From NCBI RefSeq assembly GCF_000005505.3, contig NC_016132.3:56248914-56312913 (forward strand): a DNA stretch of 64,000 bases. The letters are read 5' to 3'. This document shows positions 12,261 through 24,300 of this stretch, one piece after another. The stretch's first letter is position 1. Every line of letters begins with the position of its first letter. The translations under genes were made by a program, and so were the position numbers. Origin of the DNA: Brachypodium distachyon (taxonomy: Eukaryota > Streptophyta > Magnoliopsida > Poales > Poaceae). The notes under the pieces are model-generated. The model saw nothing but the letters and a program-made list of their open reading frames with translations, was not told where the DNA came from and did not search any database.

Positions 12261-14418
12261 TTAAAGATCGCTGTTGCTATTGGAGGTGGCACCATCGGAT
12301 GTCCTCCCATTGACGGCAATGAGCTCCGTGTCGAAAACTAGAGTTGCTCCACCTATATTGGTGGCAAAGCCGCAGGTTAGAATCGAGGGTCAATGGAAAA
12401 AAGCAGGCAGCACACATCACATGCCAGTCCTCGTATCGTGATGCAGATAAGGAACTTGATAAAATGGTAATATCAAAGTTGGTAATCTACACAGTACGCA
12501 CATGATCTCTACACGAGAAACCATATCGGGCAAACAAACAAATAATAAGCCATACCTGGAATCTTCGGTGGGGAGCCTCGCTCCCCATAACCCATCTTTG
12601 CAGGTATCCTTAGCTTCCGCTTTTCGCCGACACACATGCCTAGTAACCCTTGGTCCCAACCTACATATGATGAAAACAATAATGTAGGTTGGTGGCTTTG
12701 TGAAGGTGTCTAATGTGAATTTTCTAGCTTGTTTCCACGCTTTTTATGAGATATCCTTGTTTGTTCAATCACTGCAGTATGGACCGCAGAGAAACAATTG
12801 GAAGTATTGAGTTCCAGGGAAAACAGAATAACCTTTTATCACCTGACCATTCCCAAGAGTAAATTCAAAGGGGTCGCCTCTGTCATAGCTAGAATCAAAT
12901 ACAGATCCGTCAGTGAGTGTCCCCTGCAGCATGATCAAGTTTTAGCTGATTAACAGTGGCAGAAAGAAACGGATACATGAAACTCATCAAAGAGTCCCTG
13001 AATGGAACCAACCTTATGAAACAAACTAGGTAAAACACACAATAAAGGACAAAAAATACTAGGGCCATCCTGGCATGCTGTTTCTCACTTTCTCTGAATG
13101 GAATCTCAATTAGTTCATGGTAAATAGCTATCACGGTAAAGATGCAAAACATGAGTATGTCTGTATGTGTGGTACATTTGGATTATATGTCCTCCGAATA
13201 TTATTGCAAGGAACCTTGTGAACGCTACACGGTAATGGAAACTCAATGACATTTGTTCCCGAACCTTGGAACTGTAGGCTGGGCATAACTAGCTACAGCC
13301 ATTCTTTCTTTTGCACAGATGTTTAAGTACTAACAGAATCGAATAGGACAGCTTACTTTAGATACAAGTATTGGTGAAATACTTACACGATAATGCACTT
13401 TAATTTTGTCGCCTTTGTGAGCTTGTAGGGTACACGACTCTGGCTTGTACTGAAAGGAGGACGAATCAACGAAAATATGTCATGCGAAAATCACAGAGAT
13501 ACTATGATTTGGAATTTAATAAGCATGACAGCATAACCTGTAAATGACTGTCTCAGAACTGCATAAAAAATGTCCTACAAAATCATTGCTCAAGAACTAA
13601 TGGATGGCTAAGATCTAGATATATAGAAGTACAGAGAATCTTCACCCTCCACATTTGTGATTTGTAATTGGATATCCATTTCTTAAATAAGGCATGATAC
13701 TTAGCAATGACTTTGAAATCTTTCTGTTTCCGCACTCACAATAAAAGTATCACAGATGCTACTTCTGGGAGGTATTCACCATAGCTTCTGGTTAGAACAG
13801 ATCAAATCAATCTAGAAGCACACACTAGGTGGTCAAACAAAACTCGCCAGAGTTTGCCCATTGAGTACACGAGTGGAACTACATACTACTTCCTCTGTCC
13901 CATAAAGATTGGCACGGTTTTGAATTAGCTCTAGTCTAAAGCCGTGCCAATCTTTATGGAACGGAGGGAGTAGCAATGAACAATACCACGGTCACATTTC
14001 CAAATTTCATCTTCGTAAATGGAATAGAAACAAGAGCCTATCTGCTACACTCGCAGATCTGGAAACCTCCCTAACCTAGCTCCACAGTTTTCGTCCAAAC
14101 CAATGGAACCGAAGAATCTCAGATCCGCCCCAGAAGCCAGAAAGCACAAAAGGTGAAACGGGCTAGAGACTGCAGCTAAGTTATAGTTCAACAGAATAGA
14201 TACGGACCTTCACGCCGATCTGAAGCTGCGTGACATCCGCGGACTTCTTCGCCGAAGCTGCAGGCGAATCGAGCAAACAAAACACATCAAATCCTAATTC
14301 ACGAGCAGAGCAGATTAGTAGAGAGTGGCGGAGATGGCGATCGGCCGTTACCGGTGAGAAGGATGGCTGCAGCGGCGACGGCGGCGGCGAGGCAGAGGAG
14401 GCGCATCTTCGTCCCCAT
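12261..14418 (-). CDS. FKBP15: ER-type FKBP peptidyl-prolyl cis-trans isomerase (FKBP2/FKBP15 group)
   Basis: Six exons: 14418-14352, 14257-14208, 13449-13387, 12923-12833, 12660-12556, 12352-12261; 155 residues. The start [18 protein letters not shown] is a signal peptide (residues 1 to about 23). It is followed by [20 protein letters not shown], diagnostic of the plant FKBP15-1/15-2 and animal FKBP2 secretory FKBPs. The single FKBP domain shows the usual active-site landmarks: [53 protein letters not shown] and [12 protein letters not shown]. It catalyses proline isomerisation during protein folding, probably in the ER lumen. The protein ends NSDL rather than a standard KDEL/HDEL/NDEL signal. 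All introns are GT-AG and all codon phases agree. A second in-frame ATG four codons downstream is also possible as the start. Confidence 0.93.
13887..13972. mobile_element. Short Stowaway MITE in FKBP intron 2
   Basis: An 86 bp hairpin: TACTTCCTCTGTCCCATAAA at the left pairs with the right end TTTATGGAACGGAGGGAGTA. The stems continue through GATTGGCACGG / CCGTGCCAATC, so nearly the whole element is palindromic. It lies between exons 2 and 3 of the FKBP gene. Confidence 0.88.
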
Positions 14419-16223
14419 CGCTCCCTTCTCCCTCTGCACTTGCTCGTCCGATGCGATTTCTTCGGGTCGTCTACTGTTTACCGTACATGGTGTATACGCT
14501 TTTTTTTTCCCGGCGTATGCAATGCAAAGCGCTTCTTCTTTTTTTTGAGGGGAATGCAAAGCGCTTCTCTTTCCGTCTCTCGGTTCGATCCAACATTCTC
14601 TTTTCGGCCTGGCCCAATTACCCCAGCCGGGCCGCAGAAAGGAGCAGCAGTTTGGGCCTTGAAGCTGCAGGGCCATTATTGGAGAACCCGGGCCGGTCTC
14701 CCGTCGTCCATCGACGGGATCACGGGACGTTACTGCTTGATTTTTCCATGTCTGCTTTTGCCATCTCGGCGATTTGAAATCATTGTTCACCAAGACCGTC
14801 AAATCATGGATACGAAAGAGAGAGGGCATTATTATCGGATGGATAAGATCGTATTGTACAGCACGTACGTACGTACGTAAGGGTATACGCACGCAGGCAC
14901 GCTCGGTCAACCGTCAACGTACGGTAGTGGATGGAGCTGCTCCCGACGGCCATGCGTGTATGCCAGCAGGTGTACACGTGTATTTGACCATGCATCTCGA
15001 GCTAATTTTAATTACTCCCTCCGATCCTAAATTGTTGTCGAAATATTATGTATCTAGATATTTTTTAAGAATAGATACATATATATTTGGACAAATTTGA
15101 GTCAAGAATTTAGAACCAGAGGGAGTAGTTAGCTACATGCATGGTGCTGATTTAAAATAGGACCATCTACCAACGGTGCAAAATTTAATATTTATTTAAA
15201 ATATTTTTTTTGTGAATGTTGACTTGTATATACCTGCAGGCCACTTCCTTCTGGCTGGATGAACTGACCCTTCAAAGAAACACCCCCAAATCTTTCGAGC
15301 AGGGTCGTTGAAGCTGTCAGTCAAGGAGGCGCTAACTGTTGCATTAAGCCAAACCCCCTACTACAGGGCACAGGCCCCGCTGGAATATATTTAGGAATTC
15401 AGCTCAACGAGAACGAGCAGCCGGATATTATTGTAGTTTGGAAGTGGACTACTGATGGTGCCTACATCGCTACATGAGCTTCAAACTTCAGAAACATGAG
15501 CTTCAAGAGTAAAGACACAAGGCAAACAGGGTTGATCCACCTTAGTTTCTCTAGGCTAGCTAGGCTTAATTAGGTGTTTACCTGGACATATACATTTCTT
15601 TCCTTGTTTTATTTCCTTCATCTTCAATAGTAAAGACACAAAGGCAGCCGGCTGTTCTTCATAAAAAAGTATATACCTCACCCATGATCTAATGAAATTT
15701 TTGCTCATAATTTTAACATTCTAATTAAGCGCGAGCCGTATGGTCTTCTGGGTTATGATAGTTTAGGAGGTTGATCAGTAACCCAAAACAAACTCAAAAG
15801 AGATGAAAATGTGAGTCAAGTCAATGGCTTATAGTTTAAGCACACCGCACCAAAACAGGCACAAATATATACAACATCTGCATTAAACAATGCATAGCAG
15901 ATACAGATCAAGTTATCATATGATAGGAGTAGTATTCAGTATACAAACCAACGTCCACAGTACACAATATCACTGCAGAATGGAAACACGTATTACTGGC
16001 ACGAGTACACCTGGAACGAGCACACACACGCCGGCCGGCCCGTACTACAACAAAGTTCAGCAGCAGCAGGACCCAATTACTCGATCCATCGATCGACCCA
16101 ACGCGAGCACCAAGCAATTAAACTGATCAAATCGCACGTCGTCTATACTTATACACGCACGTATATATGCACTGTCACAGACACATGCATAAATGCATGC
16201 ATCCATATGAGCGGCCGGCCGGA
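14419..16223. other. Intergenic region between the FKBP gene and the Asn/Gly-rich gene
   Basis: About 1.8 kb. The left part is the FKBP promoter and leader. Open frames on both strands around 14230-14910 cross the FKBP first exon and show no domain. A Stowaway element sits at 15013. The right end should include the 3' UTR of the Asn/Gly-rich gene. Nothing else is supported. Confidence 0.5.
15013..15127. mobile_element. Stowaway MITE
   Basis: 115 bp. It begins TACTCCCTCCGATCCTAAAT and ends ATTTAGAACCAGAGGGAGTA in inverted orientation. The interior (GTCGAAATATTATGTATCTAGAT) is closely shared with the element at 54900. Confidence 0.85.
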
Positions 16224-16865
16224 TTAATTGTCGTTGAGGCCGAATTTGCGGTCCACGAAATTACCGACAGCGCCCAAGGCCGGCCCGAAGAACCCTGATG
16301 ATCCTCCTCCGCCGCCGCCTCGCCGCCTCTGTTCGCCGTCGTGCTCCCCGTCGTTCTGCGGCCCGCCATAGAAGTGGACCTCCCTGGTACTTATGTACAT
16401 CGGGGTCCGACCGCCTTGATGATCCACGGGAGCCGCCCAGCTAGCCGGACTGTTGTTGTTGTACCCGTCGCCGCCGCCGTAAGAAGAGTTGTTGTTGTAG
16501 CCGTCCCTGTCGCCGTTGCCGCCGTAGGAAGAGTTGCTGCTGTTGTTGTAGCCGCCTCCGTTGCCGTAGTAGGGCGTCATGCCACCGTTGCCGTTGTTGT
16601 AGCCGTTGTTGTAGTTGTTATTGTTGTTGTCGCCGTAGCCGGCGCTGTAACCGCCGTTGTAGTTGTTGTTGTTGTCGTGGTTGGCGCCGTAGGACGTCTT
16701 GTAGTCGGCGTCGTCGGAGGAGGACTTCTTGTTGCCGGCCGGCAGCTGCTTCTTATTCGGGGAGCGGCTCTTGGCGGTGCCTTCGTGCTGGCTGACCGTG
16801 TACTGGCCCTGGCCCTGGCCCTGGGTGTCGCTGAAGTGCGACCTGTTGTTGCCCCACCACGACAT
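16224..16865 (-). CDS. Asn/Gly/Tyr-rich low-complexity protein of unknown function
   Basis: Single coding exon, 213 residues, starting MSWWGNNRSHFSDTQ. Residues from about 60 to 150 are dominated by Asn, Gly, Tyr and Ser in loose YNNNSSYGGG-type repeats. This makes the middle disordered and prion-like in composition. Before it lies a basic, Gln/Lys/Ser-rich stretch. After it come TREVHFYGG, a poly-Gly run and an ordered-looking tail FFGPALGAVGNFVDRKFG near the C-terminus. No catalytic domain, signal peptide or membrane segment is visible. I do not recognise a named family. The short C-terminal block is the part most likely to be conserved and functional. The ATG follows a likely 5' UTR intron. 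Confidence 0.8.
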   Translation of the reverse strand: MSWWGNNRSHFSDTQGQGQGQYTVSQHEGTAKSRSPNKKQLPAGNKKSSSDDADYKTSYGANHDNNNNYNGGYSAGYGDNNNNNYNNGYNNGNGGMTPYYGNGGGYNNSSNSSYGGNGDRDGYNNNSSYGGGDGYNNNSPASWAAPVDHQGGRTPMYISTREVHFYGGPQNDGEHDGEQRRRGGGGGGSSGFFGPALGAVGNFVDRKFGLNDN

Positions 16866-16882
16866 CACTAGCTCGATTCTAG

Positions 16883-17068
16883 CTGAACGAAAAACAGAGA
16901 GAATTCAGTATCTCTGCTCTCGAGTTCAATCAATGAACTGGCCAGCTGACTATTCATGCATGCAGATAGATATTTAGCAGCAGCAGTACAGCTGCACAAG
17001 AGTACAGTGAAAAGCGAAGAGAAAGTGAGAAATAAATAAGAGGAGATGAGAGGCTTTTTGGAGCATAC
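16883..17068 (-). other. Probable 5' UTR intron of the Asn/Gly-rich gene
   Basis: On the minus strand CACG|GTATGC (17068) is a good donor and a pyrimidine-rich CTGTTTTTCGTTCAG ends at 16883, 17 bases upstream of the ATG. A weak TATA-like CATATACT lies at about 17138-17145, suitably upstream. The 186 bp intron is inferred from these signals only. Confidence 0.55.
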
Positions 17069-17697
17069 CGTGGAGACGCAGATAATTTTCGCCTTATCGG
17101 GGATCTCTCGGTGCCTTTGTCTGCCTGCCTTCGACTCAGTATATGTAGCCTTGAGCCTGCAGGGCATCGTCGTTCACACAGCTTGCGCAGGTCAGCGTCT
17201 AACCAACAAAGGTCATCTTTGTATAATGTACTGTATTTTCAGAACCAACCTTTCAAGATCGTCCGTCAGTGAACGAAACGGAGTAAGTAATGACGTATAC
17301 AGAGCTTACGTAGGAAGCTAAATTAAAGCAGCAGATTGCACATGCAGGAAGGTGGAAGCATGCACGAAGCTTCGTGTGCTGTATTATCAATTAATTAGAA
17401 AGATCCACTCTCCGTATTTCGAATCCTGACATATGAGATCATTGGTCTGATTTGAATACTGAAATTTTTAACACCGTTTAAACTGAACTGCTAAATCACC
17501 ATAACTGACCTGGTTACCAAAGATTTGTAGGGTGGTTTAGCCTACCAATGGTCTTGAAAAAAATAATGTGGCACAGTTCGTGAATGGGTATAGGAGATTA
17601 AATAAAGTGACAACCAACAAAAAAAATTCACAGACTAATATGTATAATTGTTTCAGCCCCACACAAAGATACAACAGCTAAATAAAATTATCATCAC

Positions 17698-18145
17698 TAG
17701 AGAAGTATATTTTCCTCAATTGACAGCAAAGTGTACAAATGGTCCCCTCAACTCAAAATCGTATACATTTGATCACCCAATTAACAAAACCTGATGCTTT
17801 TAATTAGTCCTTCTACTGGTTTTGGAAGGTTTTGACCCCAGGCAGCGCGGTTTTTCCTAAGAATTTTTCACATCAGATGTCACGATGCATAGTTGAGGGA
17901 TCAAATGTATACAATTTTGAGTTTGCGAACCATTTCTAGAAGGAACCTAAGGCCATCAAGTAACCTGCCATGGAAAATTCAGGAAAAAACCCGCTCCACG
18001 TGGAGTCAAACAGTTAAATCCAGGAGAGGAGCCAAAAGCATCCGATTTTGCCAATTTAGGGCCCAAATGCATACGATTTCGAGTCGAGGGACCATTTCCT
18101 AGACTTTGATGCCAATTAAGGGACAAAAATATACTTTTCTCTATC
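17698..18145. mobile_element. TIR element with imperfect ~80 bp inverted ends
   Basis: Left end TAGAGAAGTATATTTTCCTC... and the right end, read on the other strand as GATAGAGAAAAGTATATTTTTGTCCC, match for about 80 bases. This includes TACAAATGGTCCCCTCAACT against AGGAAATGGTCCCTCGACT and AAATCGTATACATTTG against AAATCGTATGCATTTG. There is no coding capacity, so this is a non-autonomous DNA element. The superfamily is not clear; long inverted ends suggest a Mutator-type origin. Confidence 0.65.
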
Positions 18146-18420
18146 ATTTTTATGAAGGCTGTTAGATGGCTCTTTTTAAATTATCATTTCACAAAATTAC
18201 CAATGTAAAATACACTCACGACAATAGGGTCATTTTTTACCATAAATTTCAAAGGCGAATACGTGATTTTTTTTCTCCAGCAAATGGCGATTTAGACCAA
18301 ATGGAGTATAAACCAGTCTAGGGACCAAAATAGTCAGTTTTGAAGTTTAAAGACCAAAGTGTCCATAAGCACTGCCTGACCGCTGACAATTTGAAGTAAA
18401 AAGTTAGCGCCTCAAAGAGC

Positions 18421-18541
18421 TACTCCCTCCTATTCTAATTTCCTGTCGTTATTTTAGTTAAAAAAAATTTGATTGCATTTTTAATTGCTAACCACATTTG
18501 CCATGTGGTATTTTAGTTCAAATTTAGCATCAGAGGGAGTA
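18421..18541. mobile_element. Stowaway-like MITE
   Basis: 121 bp, starting TACTCCCTCCTATTCTAATT and ending AATTTAGCATCAGAGGGAGTA. The end repeats are imperfect, which suggests an older copy. Confidence 0.7.
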
Positions 18542-20022
18542 CAATACATCCGGAGTATCTGTTATCTGTAGCATGTCCGGAGTTTACAAAGAATTTTTCT
18601 AGCTTAGGATCTAAGTTGAGCAAACCACCATATAGTTTATAAAGATCAGTACTAGCTAGAACGCAGCGCTAACAAAAAGAATCGATCGATATCCATCTTG
18701 ACCAGGTCTGAAATAGAAAATCACCTCTCTAATTTAAAAATAAGATAAAATTAAGAAGACATGTGACCTGCCATTTACTTGGCAGCATAGATACGCGAAC
18801 GACTAACATTATTAACACAGGCACTTGCACTTGCACAGACATGAAAATTGTTACCCAATCGGCTGGTAGACGGCATTGATCACGAAGACAGGTACACAAC
18901 TGCACATTAATGTTAGTTATCATTCTTAATCCAGTAGTTCAGGTCATCATATGTCTCCATAATCAAATTTTACTTGATTGTATACGTTTCTTTGGGCCCA
19001 TGATGTACAGGCATGATGTATATGGGCATGGCGGCATATCGCGACATGCAAATCCACGTTCATTGACCGCTGCTACACTAGTCATCGATCCTTATCCCAT
19101 TAGTAAGGCCACTAATTACCTGCCGGCCTGCATGCTATTAATTTATCCAACCAAGTAAAAAACACTCTAATGATGTAGAGCGAGAACTTACTAAGAACTG
19201 GTACGTGATATTGACAAGGCAAGCATATGCATAGAAAATCTGTGCGTGGTGTTTGTATGTATGTACGTGTTTCCATCTCGTACATTTTGTAATTACAAAT
19301 AATTAACTGTGTGAAACCAGACCGAATACAATATTATCGCTCGAGACTTGACCTCGTCCCAGGTGATTTCGGAAATTTCAGTTTCTGTGTCCCCAATCTA
19401 TACGTGCGTGTCGGTCAGAAAGATGGATCAGAAGCGAATGGCCCAGATTTATATCCCACACAAGTTGGTATAATACGTACGTACGCCCGTAAGCAAATAC
19501 GTCTCCCCAACCAATCCCTGCTCACTCACATCATCAGCTCATGACCAGAGAGAAGACCAGGAAATTAAAGCTGTCCCGGAAATTTCGCCAACTGTGTTAG
19601 GTGTGAGAGAAAACTGAAAGAGAGCCATCATCCGACTCAGCCTGATCTGTCCATTTTTCAGTCACATGTGCATGCCCGGATAGATCTACCCAGGCTAGTG
19701 GCTGCACCTATTGTGGCGTCAGTAACTCTCTACGGAGTATATGTGGCGTCACTGATGTTAATGCAGTTGCATGAATTATAGTGATACTGCAATATCAACA
19801 TCAGTAGTAACTCTCTACAGAGCACATGACTTTCTCAAGCCGACGTGGCACCCTAAACTGGAAAGAAGACAAAATTTACCAGGTATTGAAAGCTGAGGGA
19901 CATATTGGCACCACAAAATAGTTAGGGGCAAATTTACGTTTTCGCAAGGTCGAGGGGCAAAAAATATAGTTATCTCCTTTTTCTTTTAACATTCTGACAA
20001 ACCAATGGGTGGATAACAACGA

Positions 20023-20108
20023 TCCATAATAAGTGTCTTGGAGGTTAGAGTAAGTATCCATAATAAGTGTCTTGGAGGTTAGAGTAAGTGAGACACTTGT
20101 TATGGATC
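20023..20108. repeat. 34 bp direct duplication followed by an inverted partial copy
   Basis: The unit TCCATAATAAGTGTCTTGGA...GTAAGT occurs twice in tandem (20023-20056 and 20057-20090). It is followed by GAGACACTTGTTATGGATC, the reverse complement of its beginning. This looks like a MITE whose one arm has duplicated. Confidence 0.8.
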
Positions 20109-21314
20109 GAAAGGAGCACGAGAGATAGGTACAGAAACCATCAATGTTGGCTGGAAGCTGGGACACTTTATGCGTAACAAAAGCTAGCTTGGCCCTTACT
20201 CCTCAACGACGTGTAACCAAAGGGGTTAACTGATTACAGGCATATAGCCTTTCTCAATTATTCCGAGTTGACTACAGATCTAAATCAAGAACCAAATTTC
20301 CAGAGTGTAGATAGGGTGACAGACCAGACAGAATCCGTAACGTAGTAGTGACATTTGGAATTAGTTAAGATGCACTTGCACATTCAATTTAGTATACACG
20401 AGAAGTTATGGATGAGCAGGATTTTCCAAACCAACATGAGTCCAATTACGAGACGTGAAGTACCCAACAGGATCTCACTGGATCAAGATATTAGTGGCAA
20501 AGTTGGAGCGGAAGATAGTGAAGAACGATTGGACAGTTCCAATATTTTCGATGCCTACGCCTATGCACGTGCCAAACTGCCACCCGACAGCAAGCAAACT
20601 TCAAAAGGAAAATAGACATGGCATTTCTGCCTGTACGTCTTCACAGCTTACAAGATAAAAAAAGGGTTCTAGATGGCTTGGATATCACAAATATAAAGAT
20701 TTGAATCATACACAGTCCTATTTCATTGGTTCTGACCGGATTTAATCCAATTATTGTAAGGATGAAAAACAATGAGCCAATGACAGTGCTTTGGCATGAA
20801 CCCACTTGAAGAAGAAAATCTATTGCATAAATAAGGCAAGAACCATTGACAGACTTGCATTTTTATTTCATCCAGTTCAAAAAGGAATCGATGACACAGT
20901 ATTTTAGTTCCAAATGTCCAGCTACTGTATATCCAATATGGGTAAATCTTGAACATCGACGTGACAGGCCCCCATCCAACTGAACAAAAGAGCACAGGCA
21001 CACGCCTTCTGGACCCAGCCTCATCATGCATGTACAAATTACACATCATGTAACAAACACATGTACACTAGTCTCAACAAGAAATTGTCATGCGAAAAAT
21101 GCGAGGAAATTTACCCGCAAACGTCCATCTCTCAACCACACAAACCCCTCCCAGTCAAGAGGGGGAAAGGTCGTGCCTTGTGACTCAAAACCAAATATAC
21201 CTCTTGTTCCTGTGCTGATCAAACAGCGTGATCATCACCGGTTCACCGATCGGAATGTCTTGGGGGCAAACTTCTCTTACCCAACTTGTGTGCACTCAAC
21301 ATCTGATGTATATT

Positions 21315-24300
21315 CTAGCCTAGCAAGTCCTTGAAAAGATTAGGATTGTTCCCTGTCGGAGTCACACCAACTTGGCGTGCAGTGGCGTCCTTCTGCAAGG
21401 CATCTTGAAGGCTATGGCCCTTTTTTGCAGCAACCGAAGTTGCTCCTTTCTGGGAGTTTTTCAAATGAACATCACCTACTGTGGCATCTGTGGATCCACT
21501 GGTGGATCCAGTTTGTACATCATCCGAGAAGATTGACATAAGATCTGGTGTACTGGAAGCGCTGGGAGCAGAGGTTCCAGAAAGCACGGGAGAGGCTGAT
21601 GCTGGACCAAGGAGTCCATCTAACTGCGAGAAGGGGTCAGCTGATGGGGCACTTGATGAAACCGGCTCACCAAGATCCAACAGATCGGGCGGTGGGACAG
21701 CAGGGATTACTTGGTCCTTGGCGGGCTGAGGTGCTGCATGAGCAACATTTACCTTGTCAGTTGAGTGACTCTCTTTTGCTGCCTTCCGACCAGCATGTCC
21801 CTTCCGATCGGCTTTAGCAGCCGAGGAACCAAAAAGTGAAGCAGCCAACCGTTGTTTTTCTGCTGAAACTTCTGTTCCCTGCTGTCTCTTAGAACCATAA
21901 GAGGATTCTCGTGCCTGTGAACTTACCACCAACCCTCCCCCATCAGAGTTAGTGCTCCCATTGGCTGCTTGTTGGCTAGAGGTTGAGCTTGAAGGGGTAG
22001 AAGAGGAGGAATAGGATTCCCTTCCCCATTTCTTCTGAACCCCATCAAGACGAAGCTTGGTACCAAATTCACCAGAAAGTGCATTGCCAGACGGCTGGGG
22101 CCTTGACATTTGATGATCGTCCTTATAGTAGCTTTGTTCTGGAACTGGAACAAGGTCTGTTGTTGGTAGGGAAATGCTGGTTTGTGAGGTTGCTGTTGGT
22201 AGTGAAGGTTTAGGTAGCTCATAGGCCTCGAATCTAAGAGTGTGCGCAGATGTCTCATGTTGATCATGGGTTCTGTAGTTACCAACACTCGCAACACCTG
22301 AGCGTTCACTTTCAGGAATGTAGGGTGCCGCACCCTTGTCCAAGGCTTGCTGCACATAACTGTTAAGAAATGACAGGTTTCGGTCGACCTGCAACATAAA
22401 TTAATATTTTTTATAAGTGTGGACATATTAGAAAATTTCAGAACATCTTGCAGAGAACTAAATCTGAATAACTGCATCTACTTGCAATATTAGACTTTCA
22501 CATTGAGACTATAAGTAAACATATTCACAAAAAATATGTTGGTATGGATGACGCCCAGGTCAATTATAATAGATCACATTGGCTTCATCGCATTTGGTTG
22601 CAGCTATGTACTCTTTGAATGCTATATGCCCTGCTTCATCTTTTAACTTAATCTTCTAATGGCATTATCGTTGGATTTTGACAATGTTGCCTCGTTGAAC
22701 CATGCTTAGATATTTGTCAGTTTGGCTAGCTGAAAAATTTCTTATTTAAGTTGCAAATGAAGCTGCTACTGTATTCCAAAAGGATAAAAAAACTCAACCC
22801 ATGGGGGCTAGCACCCAGGACATTTTTTAACAAGAAGCGAGCACCCCTGCCGAGGCTGGGCGTCAAACGCAGGTGGGCGAGCACGCAGACACACGCTCTA
22901 GCCAACCAAGATTGCTCGGTTCTCAAAGGACGAGTTAAATGTGAGTGGAAAACCACTGATTAACGTAATTTGTCTACCTTTAATTTGAATTAATCAACTT
23001 GGTAGACTTTTCAGGACTTCTTTACATAGCTTTTGAAAGCTTTGTTTAATATTTTTAGGCTGCTTGTGTACAAATGATGCAATATATGCCACAACATAAC
23101 AAATTATGCTGGAGATTGTCCTTGGGTCGCCACAAATAACCTCCAACCAGACTTTTGGGTTGCAGTAAAAATTGTGTTCAGAACGGAGAAATCTATATCA
23201 AGGTAGCATTTTGTATGATAAAACATGCACATTTACTAATTAAGCAAACTAAACAAATTGGAGTACCACGCCCAGTCAAGAAAAGGCATAACAGTACCTC
23301 GATATCTTCACAGCTTGCATCTGAGGGCATTACACTTTCAACAGCCTGTTTGTGCAAGCCTAGTAAAGCCTGCACCTCATATGCACGCTGCTGCAAATCT
23401 GTTGAATGTGAAGCTGATAGTTCATCTACCAATGACTGAAACTGCAAAGAACAGAGCAATATTAGATGTGCAGACAAGAAAAAGGAACCAACCTACAAAT
23501 AAGTGTTTTCAACTTATTGAAGCATTACTGTCCGAACCGAAGTTGTCAAGTTCTTTATTGCACCCTCACCACCAGGTGGACAATACTTACATGGTTACAC
23601 CACATACATTCGATTGTTTTCCTCTCATATGAAATGCTTTATTTTACATCATTCAGTGCTGAATCATGTACCAGATCGAACAGTGATTTTCTTATTTACA
23701 AATTACAAGCATGCTATCATCACAGTGAATAGTTTTACAGAAAAGGTTTTGCACAGTTTAAGCAATACACACATGAAAACATGATAGTATGATAGGGTAG
23801 ATGACAAATGACCCTTGACCATACTTGGGTTTCTTTGTTTGGTGGTGTTCCAAAGTCGCACTGCAACATGATTTTGCAAGTCTTTGTAATCCTAAATGCT
23901 CAATTTGCTAAATAAAAAGAAATATAGGTGACTGCCCACAAAGGCAAATGCACAAAACACGCAACTTGGGTAGTGATACCCATGTCAATACACTTTCAGT
24001 TATTCTAACTTCCCAAATGCTAGAATTGTGAAAAAAAAATACATTCCCTTTCGTGAATCATATTTTGGGTCGAAAACATATGACACCTAACTATGAGAAA
24101 TGAGACTCGGAAAAGGTGCATATTTTCATTTACCTCCGGCAACATATCAGTCTTCCTTCCAACAGCAATTTCAAATGCAAATATCTTCAAAATTGCTGAT
24201 ACTGCATAACCCTTGAAGAAACCAAAAAACCAAATGTCAATTAATACAAAAGAATACATATATCAGCAGCACAACATAGACGTGTACAATAATGAAAGTG

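Larger units (their letters stand above)
17170..21314. other. Intergenic region with MITEs between the Asn/Gly-rich gene and AP-4 epsilon
   Basis: About 4.1 kb without a supported gene. It holds a TIR element (17698-18145), a Stowaway (18421-18541), a tandem plus inverted duplication (20023-20108) and AT-rich filler. The right end from roughly 20.7 kb is likely AP-4 epsilon 3' UTR and downstream DNA. Confidence 0.55.

Noticed and set aside
14230..14910. Overlapping 216- and 203-codon frames on opposite strands
   Set aside because: Both run across the FKBP first exon and intron. Only the short spliced segment MGTKMRLL... is supported as coding.
16341..16871. Plus-strand open frame of 176 codons rich in Val and Ala
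   Set aside because: Antisense of the Asn/Gly-rich gene. The VVVVAV composition is a reflection of GTT/GCC repeats and has no domain.
22775..22935. A tRNA gene
   Set aside because: A- and B-box-like words are present but there is no cloverleaf with paired acceptor stem. It fits a decayed SINE.
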